A stretch of DNA of 14,079 nucleotides from CAYWFU01 sp964457585 (lineage in GTDB: Bacteria; JACRDZ01). The notes beneath the pieces are model-generated. The model was not told the DNA's origin. It searched no databases and saw only the letters and a list, made by a program, of their open reading frames with translations. The stretch covers positions 1-14,079 of the forward strand of contig CAYWFU010000084.1 in assembly GCA_964457585.1 (NCBI GenBank), read 5' to 3'. Positions 6,244 through 13,990 of the stretch are shown here, piece after piece; the stretch's first letter is position 1; each line of letters opens with the position of its first letter. Both the position numbers and the translations under genes were made by a program.

Positions 6244-7513
6244 TTAGTTTCACTCCAAAAATTTTTAAAAAAATGAAATTCAAAAATCCTAAAGTTCTTG
6301 GTATTAGCCCCATATATAAGCTATAAAAAGGAAATAATAGAAGAACAAAATAATATTTATTTCTTCTTCTTTTTTCAATAGATATAAGTAAACTATAAGT
6401 TATAAACATACAAAAGATATAAAATAATGGAAAAAGATTTGGATTTGTAAAATAATTATCAGAAATCAATCTTATGTGAAGTAAATTATCAAAAAAATTC
6501 AAAAAAGATAACATAACAACAAATATAGAAAGTATTCTAAATGGATGTAAAATGACAGATATCAAAATGTTGTAATATATATATTCATAATACGAAAGAA
6601 CTTTCTTTGGCAATGATTTGAATTCTTTCATCATCATAAAATTAATTTTAAAAAGGGATAAATCCCAGCCCATTCTCTGACGTGTAAGCGAGCTTAATGT
6701 TTTTCTCTGTTTTGTTAAAATTGTCAATCTTCCATCATAGTAAATCTGGCCGCCTCTGGTTAGTATTCTTAATGAAGTTTCATAATCTTCACCGTAAACA
6801 CTAAGGCTGTGTTCGCATAAAACAGATTGCAGAAAAGAACGCTTAAAGATAGCAAACGCACCGGAAATCACACTGAATCCTCCCATTGATTTTTTTGTAA
6901 GACTCATTGAAATTTTATATTCAAAATTTTGTAAATATTCTAAAATAGATTCACAGTGTGCGAGGACTCTAACTGCGCATGCATCATATAAAGAGTTCTG
7001 AAAATCACACAAAACTTCTTCAAAATCAGATTTTGTTTTATTAAATTCTTTCGAATTTAAATTCAACACCATAGAATCAGGGTCCATTACAATTACTGTT
7101 TCTATATTTTCCGGTAATTTTTTTAAACCAGATAGAATACTGTTTGGTTTTTGGCAATTTTTTTTATTGGTGAAAAAAGGAATCCCTTCCTTTTCTAAAA
7201 GAATAGCAGTTTCATCAGTAGACATGTCATCTATTACCAATACATTATCATATCCAAAAAAAGCTATATTTTTTTTAAATTCTTCAAAAGCTTTGGAAAT
7301 ATTGTGCACTGCTACCAGAATTTTATAAGGTTTTAACATAAAAGAATATTGTGTTTTTAAATGAAGATACGTTATTTCCCTAACTGAGGTTGGTAAATTT
7401 AAATCCCCTTCATGAGAATTTCTCGCTCTGAATATAAGTTTGATAACTAAATCAATGAAATCGATTAATGGAATATATAATCCAACTAATAAAGCCATTA
7501 CTATTTTTACCAT
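6218..7513 (-). CDS. Membrane family-2 glycosyltransferase, processive type
   Basis: A 431-residue GT-A enzyme. A hydrophobic segment near the N-terminus (4-28) is followed by the catalytic domain from KILVAVHN (64-71). Nucleotide-sugar and metal residues are DDMSTDE (95-101) and DPDS (144-147); the catalytic-base region is YGEDYE (240-245). QRMGW (279-283) matches the QxxRW-like motif of processive synthases such as cellulose and hyaluronan synthase, in relaxed form. About three membrane segments follow (about 310-340, 360-380, 385-405). This is the layout of inner-membrane enzymes that polymerise sugars or transfer them to a lipid, with the product crossing the membrane. The ATG overlaps the previous stop in ATGGTAA, so translation should be coupled to the beta-barrel gene. 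E. coli yaiP beside yaiO shows the same kind of pairing. Sugar and acceptor are unknown. Confidence 0.88.
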   Translation of the reverse strand: MVKIVMALLVGLYIPLIDFIDLVIKLIFRARNSHEGDLNLPTSVREITYLHLKTQYSFMLKPYKILVAVHNISKAFEEFKKNIAFFGYDNVLVIDDMSTDETAILLEKEGIPFFTNKKNCQKPNSILSGLKKLPENIETVIVMDPDSMVLNLNSKEFNKTKSDFEEVLCDFQNSLYDACAVRVLAHCESILEYLQNFEYKISMSLTKKSMGGFSVISGAFAIFKRSFLQSVLCEHSLSVYGEDYETSLRILTRGGQIYYDGRLTILTKQRKTLSSLTRQRMGWDLSLFKINFMMMKEFKSLPKKVLSYYEYIYYNILISVILHPFRILSIFVVMLSFLNFFDNLLHIRLISDNYFTNPNLFPLFYIFCMFITYSLLISIEKRRRNKYYFVLLLFPFYSLYMGLIPRTLGFLNFIFLKIFGVKLIEDGYKYA

Positions 7514-8295
7514 TTGTATTTTAATCCTATTTCAATATTTCTTTGATATGCTGAAATCGGCTTTATACGTTTCTGATAACCAATACCAGCTATTAACCAT
7601 AAATTCTTTTGTAAATATTTATTCCAATTAACCATATAAGTATCCGCTTTGAACTTCCCTATCTGGTCCACAATAAGATACGATTCTGTATTGTTAATAT
7701 AACTAAAAGAAAAATCGTGAATAGAATTAGGAATATATCCTATTGAAATAATATAAGAGTTATTTGCATCTCTTGATGTAATATTTTTAAAATCCGTGAT
7801 TGCATGCAATAACTTAACATTAAAATTTATTTTTATTGATGGATAATATGCCGCTCCCAGAGAAGCAATACGAACATCAGCATTATTAAAATAATTGATT
7901 TGTCCACCGATATTTAAAGATATTTTATCAATCAATCTATACATTAATACAGTATCAGAAAATAATTTTGGATATATTTTTTTATTGGATGAAACACCCG
8001 CTGTTTCTTGAACAACTATTTTTTCATTTAATTTATATGCACAACCTACTTCTTCTAAACTGTCATCCATTTTAAATTTATTTTGAATAGTAATACCCGC
8101 AAATAAAACAATTTTTTTTAAATCATTATAAATTAATGATAAGGATGTTGCCTTAGCATTATCATCGGTAAAAGAATAAGTTCCTAAAGAATAAGTATTT
8201 CGAATCTCAAATTTTTCTTCAGCTTTTAATATTCCTGACAATATTAAAAGGTAAACAATAATACAAATTAAATATTTTATTTTTTTTATTAACAT
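7507..8295 (-). CDS. Outer-membrane beta-barrel protein, possibly YaiO-like
   Basis: A 262-residue protein with a clear signal peptide (KK near the start, hydrophobic 8-23, likely cut after LKA at residue 25). The mature part alternates short amphipathic strands and turns (for example SLGAAYYPSIKINFNVKLL) and ends in KYKW, an aromatic C-terminus as used by the Bam machinery. I infer a barrel of about 12 strands in the outer membrane. Size, layout and the adjacent membrane glycosyltransferase recall YaiO, but the family call is tentative; any small porin-like barrel is possible. Its ATG lies in the stop of the radical SAM gene (ATGTTAA), with only a weak ribosome site, so it probably depends on translational coupling. 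An export channel for the product of the next gene is the simplest role. Confidence 0.7.
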   Translation of the reverse strand: MLIKKIKYLICIIVYLLILSGILKAEEKFEIRNTYSLGTYSFTDDNAKATSLSLIYNDLKKIVLFAGITIQNKFKMDDSLEEVGCAYKLNEKIVVQETAGVSSNKKIYPKLFSDTVLMYRLIDKISLNIGGQINYFNNADVRIASLGAAYYPSIKINFNVKLLHAITDFKNITSRDANNSYIISIGYIPNSIHDFSFSYINNTESYLIVDQIGKFKADTYMVNWNKYLQKNLWLIAGIGYQKRIKPISAYQRNIEIGLKYKW

Positions 8296-9848
8296 TTTTT
8301 AGCAACCATAGATAATATTTTATCATTAATAATTTCTTTTGAATTCTCAAATAATGCAGGGTAGACTTCAATAGCTGATAATACATATATTAAAGATCTA
8401 AGCCGAGAAGGTAAGTGCTTGATATTGTATTGTTTTGTATAATAATCAATATTTTGCTTCATGCCATCATTAACTTTTAAAAGAAATTTTTGCAATTTTT
8501 TTTCCCTGGGCTGAATACTAGTTCCACGCAGTAAACCTTTTTGAGTGCCGTATATATTCGTATATTGATAAGTAATGAGGTTCATTAATTTTTTGTCCTG
8601 TGTCATTTTGGACCCGGCAAATGGTATCACTGTTGGATAAATAGAAAATTCACAATCTTTTTCCAGATATTCTATACATTTTTTCAAAGTGCTGATAACA
8701 TCATTAAAAGTACAATTTGGTGAAGCAAGAATAATATCTATAAACGGCTTTATCCCTGCTTTCAGAGAGTCATTAAGTGTTTTTTCAATACTGCCATATA
8801 TTTTTTCTTTTAAATATTCATTTAAAATATTTTTTGAAAAAGATTCAACTCCATAACCAATCAGCCTGAATCCGGCTTCTTTCATTAATTCCAAATTTTT
8901 CTCATCCAGAAAATCTATTCTGCACGATGCAATAAAAGTTAAATCTTCCGGAATTAATTTTTTTTGTTTATGTCTGATTATATCCTCAAAAATATCCAAA
9001 CCTCTTTTTTCATCTTTAAGAATAAAGATATCATCCTGAAATATTAAAGTTTTAATTGAAGGATATAATTTAGTGATTTTAGTAATCATTTTTATTATAT
9101 CATCCGAAGTTAGTCTAACTAATTTTGCTTTTTTACCGTTATTGGCAAAATTTAAAAAATTAGTGTAACTGCAAAAAGCACATTTCATCGGACAATAATT
9201 TGATGTCATTAATCTAATGCTATAAATATCGCGATTATATTTCTCTTTATCAGTAAAATTATTTATTTGATTAATATTTCTGATTTTTTCCCAATAAAAA
9301 TTAAAAGGGATTTCATTATAGGGGATACAAAATGTAGCAGTTCTAAAGTCTTGATAATTCAAAGGTGATGTTGGATTTGTAAAAAATTTTCCTGATTCAT
9401 TAAAAATTAAACCTGGAATTGTTTTATCTACATATTTTTTCTTTTCTATCGAATTGCAGATATTTAATAAAGGGATTTCGCCTTCTCCCATAACACAAAA
9501 ATCTAATGGTGAATTGTTTAAAACAGCAGAGTATTCAAAAGTAGCGCCAATCCCGCCGCCAATATAAATCGCATCAGAAAATTTTAATTTTGCAAAATGA
9601 ATAAGAGAAAGGTCATAGGGTAAAGTGCAGCTTGTTATAGAAAAACCAATAATCATTGGCTTGAAAGCATTAATAGTTAAAGCTAAATCATTATATGGAT
9701 CTGTATATAAATTAGGATCAAAAACATTGCATTCTATTCCATAATTTCTTAAAAATCCGCATATTCGCCATATTCCCAATGGAGGAGCATTAAATGATAA
9801 TTCCCCTTTAAAAGGATCATATGGACCAACTAAAAGAACTTTTACCAT
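8289..9848 (-). CDS. B12-binding-type radical SAM enzyme
   Basis: Starting at ATG 9848 (MVKVLLVGPYDPF), 519 residues. Residues 1-135 form a Rossmann-like cobalamin-binding domain (APPLGIWRI, then IIGFSITSC, GGGIGA and VMGEGE). The radical SAM core has CPMKCAFC (219-226), the CxxxCxxC that holds the 4Fe-4S cluster, followed by GVES (334-337). A helical C-terminal part follows (about 425-519). The usual DxHxxG that gives the cobalt-ligating His is absent: the matching place reads FDPNLYTD. Such enzymes methylate or rearrange unreactive carbons; many with this layout act on lipids, hopanoids, sugars or antibiotics. A longer frame to TTG at 9887 exists, but GAGG lies 9 nt before the ATG at 9848 and homologues normally begin at KVLLV. 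The gene follows the LVIVD gene by about 46 bp and overlaps the barrel gene by 7 bp. Confidence 0.9.
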   Translation of the reverse strand: MVKVLLVGPYDPFKGELSFNAPPLGIWRICGFLRNYGIECNVFDPNLYTDPYNDLALTINAFKPMIIGFSITSCTLPYDLSLIHFAKLKFSDAIYIGGGIGATFEYSAVLNNSPLDFCVMGEGEIPLLNICNSIEKKKYVDKTIPGLIFNESGKFFTNPTSPLNYQDFRTATFCIPYNEIPFNFYWEKIRNINQINNFTDKEKYNRDIYSIRLMTSNYCPMKCAFCSYTNFLNFANNGKKAKLVRLTSDDIIKMITKITKLYPSIKTLIFQDDIFILKDEKRGLDIFEDIIRHKQKKLIPEDLTFIASCRIDFLDEKNLELMKEAGFRLIGYGVESFSKNILNEYLKEKIYGSIEKTLNDSLKAGIKPFIDIILASPNCTFNDVISTLKKCIEYLEKDCEFSIYPTVIPFAGSKMTQDKKLMNLITYQYTNIYGTQKGLLRGTSIQPREKKLQKFLLKVNDGMKQNIDYYTKQYNIKHLPSRLRSLIYVLSAIEVYPALFENSKEIINDKILSMVAKKC

Positions 9849-9894
9849 AAATGAGATCCTCACACAAATAACCAGATTTATACTCAAACTTTGT

Positions 9895-11985
9895 TTATTC
9901 CAAAACAGTAAAGCTATTGTGAAAAATAGTTTCCTCTCCGGATGAATTTACAATTTTAATATTATATTTTCCATTCATAAGCCCCTCAGGGACTGTTACG
10001 TTTAGAGTAGAAGTATCAACAAAGTTTACAGGGTCAGCAATAGTTCCCGCACTTAATCTGTGGACTACCTGTAATCCTGAACCCCAATCAGCTACATAAA
10101 CATAATCGCCTGTAACTGCTATTGCATAAGCTGAATTCACACTTCCAATGGTAATCGGGACTAAAGGATTACGGATATCTATTACCTGCAACCCTGAGTT
10201 GAAATCTGCAGCATACGCGTAATTATCTTTAACTCCAATATCATAAACATAACCAGTCATATTAACACTGCTGGCAATAAACGGATTCTCTGAATTGCTT
10301 ATATCTACTATTTGTATTCCAGAGTTGAAATCTGCCACATAAGCATAATTATTTTCAGCAATTGCAACAGATACAGCATAACCCGGTGTTGTTACACTTC
10401 CAGCAAAATATGGAGAATATGGATCACTTATATTTATTATAAATAATCCTGAATTATAATTTGCTATATATGCATAATTATCTTTTAATGCAATACCTAG
10501 CGCAACATTTTGAGTATCTGTTTTTCCAGTTATAAATGGTGCAGCTGGATTGCTTATATTTATTATTTGCAATCCTGCCAGCCCATCCGCAATATATGCA
10601 TAATCATCTGATATCGCAATGTCATAAGCAAAATCAGGAGTATATAAATTACTATTAATTTGCGGATTAAAAGGATTCGTTATATCAATAATCTGTAATC
10701 CATAACATCCATCTGATACATATGCATAATTATTATTTATTGCAACACCGTATACGCGTCCCGGTGTATTTATATTTTTTACTATACCAGGATTAAACGG
10801 ATTATTTATATTTATAATGTTTAATCCAGTAAATCCATCCGCCAAATAAGCATAATTACCTGCTATATTAATTCCATATGTATTGCCGGATATATTTAAA
10901 TTTCCAATTACACTCGTATTAGCAGGATGTGCAATATCTATAACCTGTAAACCAGAAGAAAAATCTGCGATATACGCATAGCTGTCTTCAATTGCTATAT
11001 CATATGCATTCCCGGGTGTATCCAGACTGCTTACAATAGCAGGCTTAGACGGACTGGTGATATCGACTACTTTTATTCCATCCCAATTATCAGCAATATA
11101 AGCATAATTATCTGCTGTAACCACAGAAATAGCGCCACTTGAAGTAAAAATATCTCCAATAATTTTAGGATTGCAAGGATTTTTCACATCAATTATTTGT
11201 AATCCTGAGTTCCAATCAGCAACATATGCAAGATCATTTACAACAGCAGCACAATAAGCTTTACCTGGTGTATCCACACTTCCGATAATATTTGGATTAG
11301 CTGGATTGCTAATATCCACTATTTGTAGTCCTGACGATCCATCTGCGACATATGCAAAATTATTTATAACAGTAACACCATAAGCGCTGCCCGGGGTATC
11401 TATACCACCAGCAATAACAGGATTAGTTCTATTGGTTATATCTATTATCTTTAATCCGGAGTTCCAATTTGCAACATATATATAATTGCCGTATATGGTA
11501 ATTCCAATTGCAATATTTTGAATATTAATGATCCCTGCAATATATGGGCTATTCAGATTTGTTATGTCTATTATATGTATGGTTCTGCCATTTGCGATAT
11601 ATAGATAATTATCCTTTACCGCAGCATCATAAGTAAAATGTGAAATTTTAAGTTGTTTAACTTTCCTGGGTTTTTTAGGGTTGCTAATATCTATTATCTG
11701 AAGTCCGCTCCATCCGTCAGCCACAAAAGCATAATTTCCACTAATCGCCACATTAATTGCAGAACCTGGAGTATCAACATTACCTGTAATATATGGACCT
11801 CCAGCGCTTAAATATACCTTACAGGCAGGATCAAAATTATTACCTTTAATCATTATGGAAGTAATCAAATTGTTGTATCCAGAAACAGGATTAATTGAAT
11901 TTATAACAGGAGCAGAAGCAAAAATTACACTTTTAAAATATATTATTGAAATTAACAGATAAAGGAAACTAAATTTTCGTTTCAT
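9895..11985 (-). CDS. Secreted LVIVD-repeat beta-propeller protein within a split IPT/TIG domain
   Basis: A 696-residue protein with a signal peptide (MKRKF, hydrophobic 7-22, cut near FAS-AP at 24). Residues about 25-62 (PVINSINPVSGY, then IMIKGNNF) are the first half of an IPT/TIG immunoglobulin-like domain. Its second half (LNVTVPEGLMNGKYNIKIVN and FTVLE) appears only at 661-696. Between them are 14 LVIVD-type repeats of the form AYVAD-n3-GLQIIDI, starting at residues 86, 128, 169, 211, 253, 295, 337, 379, 421, 463, 505, 548, 590 and 629, almost all exactly 42 residues apart. LVIVD repeats are predicted to form beta-propeller blades on bacterial and archaeal surface proteins; 14 blades would fit two seven-bladed propellers. 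No membrane anchor or sorting signal is seen, so it is periplasmic or released. AGGAGG lies 4 nt before the ATG. It leads the operon; binding or scaffolding of the glycan is a guess. Confidence 0.92.
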   Translation of the reverse strand: MKRKFSFLYLLISIIYFKSVIFASAPVINSINPVSGYNNLITSIMIKGNNFDPACKVYLSAGGPYITGNVDTPGSAINVAISGNYAFVADGWSGLQIIDISNPKKPRKVKQLKISHFTYDAAVKDNYLYIANGRTIHIIDITNLNSPYIAGIINIQNIAIGITIYGNYIYVANWNSGLKIIDITNRTNPVIAGGIDTPGSAYGVTVINNFAYVADGSSGLQIVDISNPANPNIIGSVDTPGKAYCAAVVNDLAYVADWNSGLQIIDVKNPCNPKIIGDIFTSSGAISVVTADNYAYIADNWDGIKVVDITSPSKPAIVSSLDTPGNAYDIAIEDSYAYIADFSSGLQVIDIAHPANTSVIGNLNISGNTYGINIAGNYAYLADGFTGLNIININNPFNPGIVKNINTPGRVYGVAINNNYAYVSDGCYGLQIIDITNPFNPQINSNLYTPDFAYDIAISDDYAYIADGLAGLQIINISNPAAPFITGKTDTQNVALGIALKDNYAYIANYNSGLFIINISDPYSPYFAGSVTTPGYAVSVAIAENNYAYVADFNSGIQIVDISNSENPFIASSVNMTGYVYDIGVKDNYAYAADFNSGLQVIDIRNPLVPITIGSVNSAYAIAVTGDYVYVADWGSGLQVVHRLSAGTIADPVNFVDTSTLNVTVPEGLMNGKYNIKIVNSSGEETIFHNSFTVLE

Positions 11986-12031
11986 AATTCCTCCTCTTTT
12001 TTATTTTTCAAATTATGAAAAAAAATAGAGT

Positions 12032-12196
12032 TATACTCAGCAAGGTCATAAATTCGCATTTTTTCAGTGAGGATTGGGCATTGAGAGCAAGGCGCGAAGG
12101 TGAAAAATAGCCTTACACTATTTCGAACCTGACGAGCGCAGCTATTGATGTCCAAGACCAGCACAAAAATGCGAATTTATGACCTTGTTGAGTATA
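12032..12196. mobile_element. 165-bp MITE-like palindromic element
   Basis: Terminal inverted repeats of 32 bp lie at 12032-12063 and 12165-12196 and differ at a single position (G12040 against T12188, a G-U pair in RNA). The interior is also an imperfect palindrome, with an apex stem AAATAG (12105-12110) and CTATTT (12118-12123); apex and outer arms share the same centre, 12114. TATA borders the CTCAG...TTGAG core on both sides and may be a target duplication (TA or TATA). No transposase is encoded, so it would have moved with help from elsewhere. It lies between the operon promoter and the LVIVD gene and must be transcribed as one long hairpin. A 60-codon frame from 12164 to 11982 crosses it and ends in the LVIVD start codon, but seems a by-product. 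Confidence 0.8.
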
Positions 12197-12313
12197 TATA
12201 ATTTTCAGGAGATGTTTATTATTCAGTGAGACACAAGATGTTTTTAAATAAATTTGTTTTGTTATATACTATTTCTTCTGGAGATTTTTTCTATTAGATA
12301 ATAACTAATTCAT

Positions 12314-12341
12314 AGAATATCATTAAAAAATAGATTGTCAA
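12314..12341 (-). promoter_or_regulatory. Likely promoter of the surface-glycan operon
   Basis: Minus-strand TTGACA (12341-12336) and TATTCT (12319-12314) are 16 bp apart. The -35 is perfect; the -10 matches in four of six bases. Transcription from about 12307 would give a leader of roughly 320 nt that includes the whole 165-bp palindromic element. The IS1380 element ends about 15 bp upstream of the -35. The other bases between 12197 and 12355 show no gene or clear structure. Confidence 0.45.
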
Positions 12342-12546
12342 GCTAAAAATCAGGGACCAAAACCCGATTTAGAAATTCATAAAATAATTTCATGATAAAA
12401 ATTTGATACAATTTTTAAAAATATTTTTATTTTTTAAAATTATACATTTAAAATTTATTAAAACTTGATCTCTTTCAAATTTTAACTGTTTTCGCACACA
12501 CTTCACCTATATTATTTTTAAAACTTAATAATCCTGTATATATTTT

Positions 12547-13869
12547 TTATGCATCAAAACATAAACTCAATTCATAACATCTTTGTCTGATTTCTTTAAA
12601 TAATGCTAATTCTCTCATGTCTGTAGCCAATTTTAAAATAACATTTCCAGCATGTTTTACTATATGACCAGCTACTTGAACCATCTTCCATCGAAATGTC
12701 GCTATTGTATGTTTTGCCCATGCAAGAGGGCATGATAAACGTTTAAATCCTATAAATAGATTATATGCCATTACTCCTATTCTGAAAAATACTGCATTCG
12801 CATAACTTTCACCACATGGCATATATTCCATTCCAAATCCTATTTTTAATTCTTTATTGAAACTCTCTGCTTCTCCTCTTTGGTTGTGCCATGTTAATAC
12901 TTGATATGTATCTTTTTTTTCCTCTTCCCAGTTTGTTGCTACCGCATGATAAAAATAGTCCTCTTCCTTTTCGAATAAATCTTTTTGCCTCCTTATCTCT
13001 CGTTTCACCACCAACCGAAATGATTTTTTTGTTTTATTCATACAATGTACTGTTTCGGCTACTTCATAGCCACACCCTCTCTCCGGCTCTTTCCATTCTT
13101 CCTCTTTTATTTTTTCTATCTCTTTTTTTACTGCCTTATCCTGATCTGCTGTCATTGCAAATATTACTTTATCTTCTTCTAATTGATTTATTAGTTCTGC
13201 CTGATATGATGCGCTGTCTGCTCTATAATATTTTATCTTTTTCCCTTCCGGCATCCGCTTAACGCATTCTATGTAAAATTCTTTCTGCTCATATGCAGGG
13301 GGAACATTCCCTTCCCGAAATTCATCATATATACAAATTTTTGTCTCATACAAAAATCCTAACATCGGCATATATCCTTTATCCCCTTTATATGTGTAAA
13401 ATGCTTCATATTTTTCACCTGTAATTCCTGTAGCATCTGCATCCAGTGTGTAATCTTTTATGCTATCTCTCTTTAAAATCCTATGATTGATTGTTCCCAT
13501 TACTTTGTCTAATCCTTTTAAACCAATTTGTTCTGTCTCTTTAGTGCCCATTCTTCTTAACCAGTCTCCTACCGTGTCAGGGTCAGGAATATTTTCTATT
13601 TTTATTATTTTCATTAAATTTTTTTCGTGTTCTAATTCCCTTATATCTTCCAGTGTTTTGCCTCCTCCTTCTAACATCAATATCAATGCATCAACAAAAA
13701 CTGATGGAGCGAATCCCCTGTTACTTCCTGGTTCTGGCAGATATTTATCCACTAAACCTCTTAATCCAATTCCATGGTTGAATTCTGCCATTAATGCCAG
13801 CCCACCATGCGCAGTTAATTTTTCTTTTGTAATTTCTATCTTGAATGGTAGTACAGTTTGTTGTATCAT
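12547..13869 (-). CDS. IS1380-family DDE transposase
   Basis: A 440-residue DDE transposase, full length for the family (about 430-470). The catalytic acids are in TLDADATG (D143/D145), YRADSASY (D218) and QRGEAESFNKELK (E335). The last lies in a YREK-type signature (R331-x3-E335-x6-K342), where the usual Tyr is His328. YKGDKGYMPMLGF and DEFREGNVP (182-190) are typical of IS1380 proteins. The N-terminal part (50-105, with PSVFVDALILML and DPDTVGDWLRR) is the probable DNA-binding region. The frame is uninterrupted, so the enzyme may be active. GGAGGG lies 7 nt before the ATG at 13869. It reads toward the surface-glycan operon, so read-through could add to that operon's transcription. Confidence 0.94.
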   Translation of the reverse strand: MIQQTVLPFKIEITKEKLTAHGGLALMAEFNHGIGLRGLVDKYLPEPGSNRGFAPSVFVDALILMLEGGGKTLEDIRELEHEKNLMKIIKIENIPDPDTVGDWLRRMGTKETEQIGLKGLDKVMGTINHRILKRDSIKDYTLDADATGITGEKYEAFYTYKGDKGYMPMLGFLYETKICIYDEFREGNVPPAYEQKEFYIECVKRMPEGKKIKYYRADSASYQAELINQLEEDKVIFAMTADQDKAVKKEIEKIKEEEWKEPERGCGYEVAETVHCMNKTKKSFRLVVKREIRRQKDLFEKEEDYFYHAVATNWEEEKKDTYQVLTWHNQRGEAESFNKELKIGFGMEYMPCGESYANAVFFRIGVMAYNLFIGFKRLSCPLAWAKHTIATFRWKMVQVAGHIVKHAGNVILKLATDMRELALFKEIRQRCYELSLCFDA

Positions 13870-13907
13870 ATTTTTGCCCTCCTGGGTTTGGAGTTTTTAA
13901 CCTTGCA

Positions 13908-13942
13908 GGTGATATTATATATCACCAATTCCCTTTATCCAA
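13908..13942 (-). promoter_or_regulatory. Transposase promoter with -10 box in a palindrome
   Basis: On the minus strand TTGGAT (13942-13937) is followed after 17 bp by a perfect TATAAT (13919-13914). The -10 is embedded in a palindrome, GGTGATAT-TAT-ATATCACC (13908-13926), which could bind a repressor or fold in DNA. The transcript would start about 36 nt before the ATG at 13869, and a GGAGGG ribosome site lies in between. Confidence 0.6.
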
Positions 13943-13990
13943 GAGGGTTTTGCTTTTTTTTATTTCTCTATCTCTGTTTCTGGGTCAGGG

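Larger units (their letters stand above)
12356..13985 (-). mobile_element. IS1380-family insertion sequence
   Basis: About 1,630 bp, close to the usual size of IS1380 elements (roughly 1.6-1.7 kb). It holds one transposase gene with its own promoter. CAGGG occurs on both sides (12351-12355 and 13986-13990) and is the likely target duplication; the family makes 4-5 bp. The ends are related but not exact inverted repeats: ACCAAAACCC at the left against ACCCAGAAAC (reverse complement) at the right. Removing one CAGGG rebuilds a continuous A+T-rich intergenic sequence. Borders could shift by 1-2 bp. Inside, 12356-12546 is an A+T-rich tail with no gene. Confidence 0.6.

Noticed and set aside
8289..9887. 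Longer radical SAM start at TTG 9887 (13 extra residues)
   Set aside because: The extra residues do not fit the usual start of the B12-binding domain, and the ATG at 9848 has a GAGG at suitable distance.
9895..11985. Regular 126-bp periodicity as a possible CRISPR or satellite array
   Set aside because: The period is exactly 42 codons in an open frame with an LVIVD protein signature; units diverge at the DNA level and there are no short identical repeats with unique spacers.
11982..12164. A 60-codon minus-strand frame ending in the LVIVD start (ATGA overlap)
   Set aside because: Nearly all of it is the palindromic element and leader sequence. It has no recognisable domain, and the overlap arises because the frame runs through the GAGGAGG ribosome site.
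12197..12355. Short plus-strand start after CAGGAG near 12207-12215
   Set aside because: The frame ends after five codons and nothing supports a gene there.
12356..12546. Rho-independent terminator after the transposase
   Set aside because: Only A+T hairpins such as AAAAATA/TATTTTT were seen; no G+C stem followed by a T-tract.
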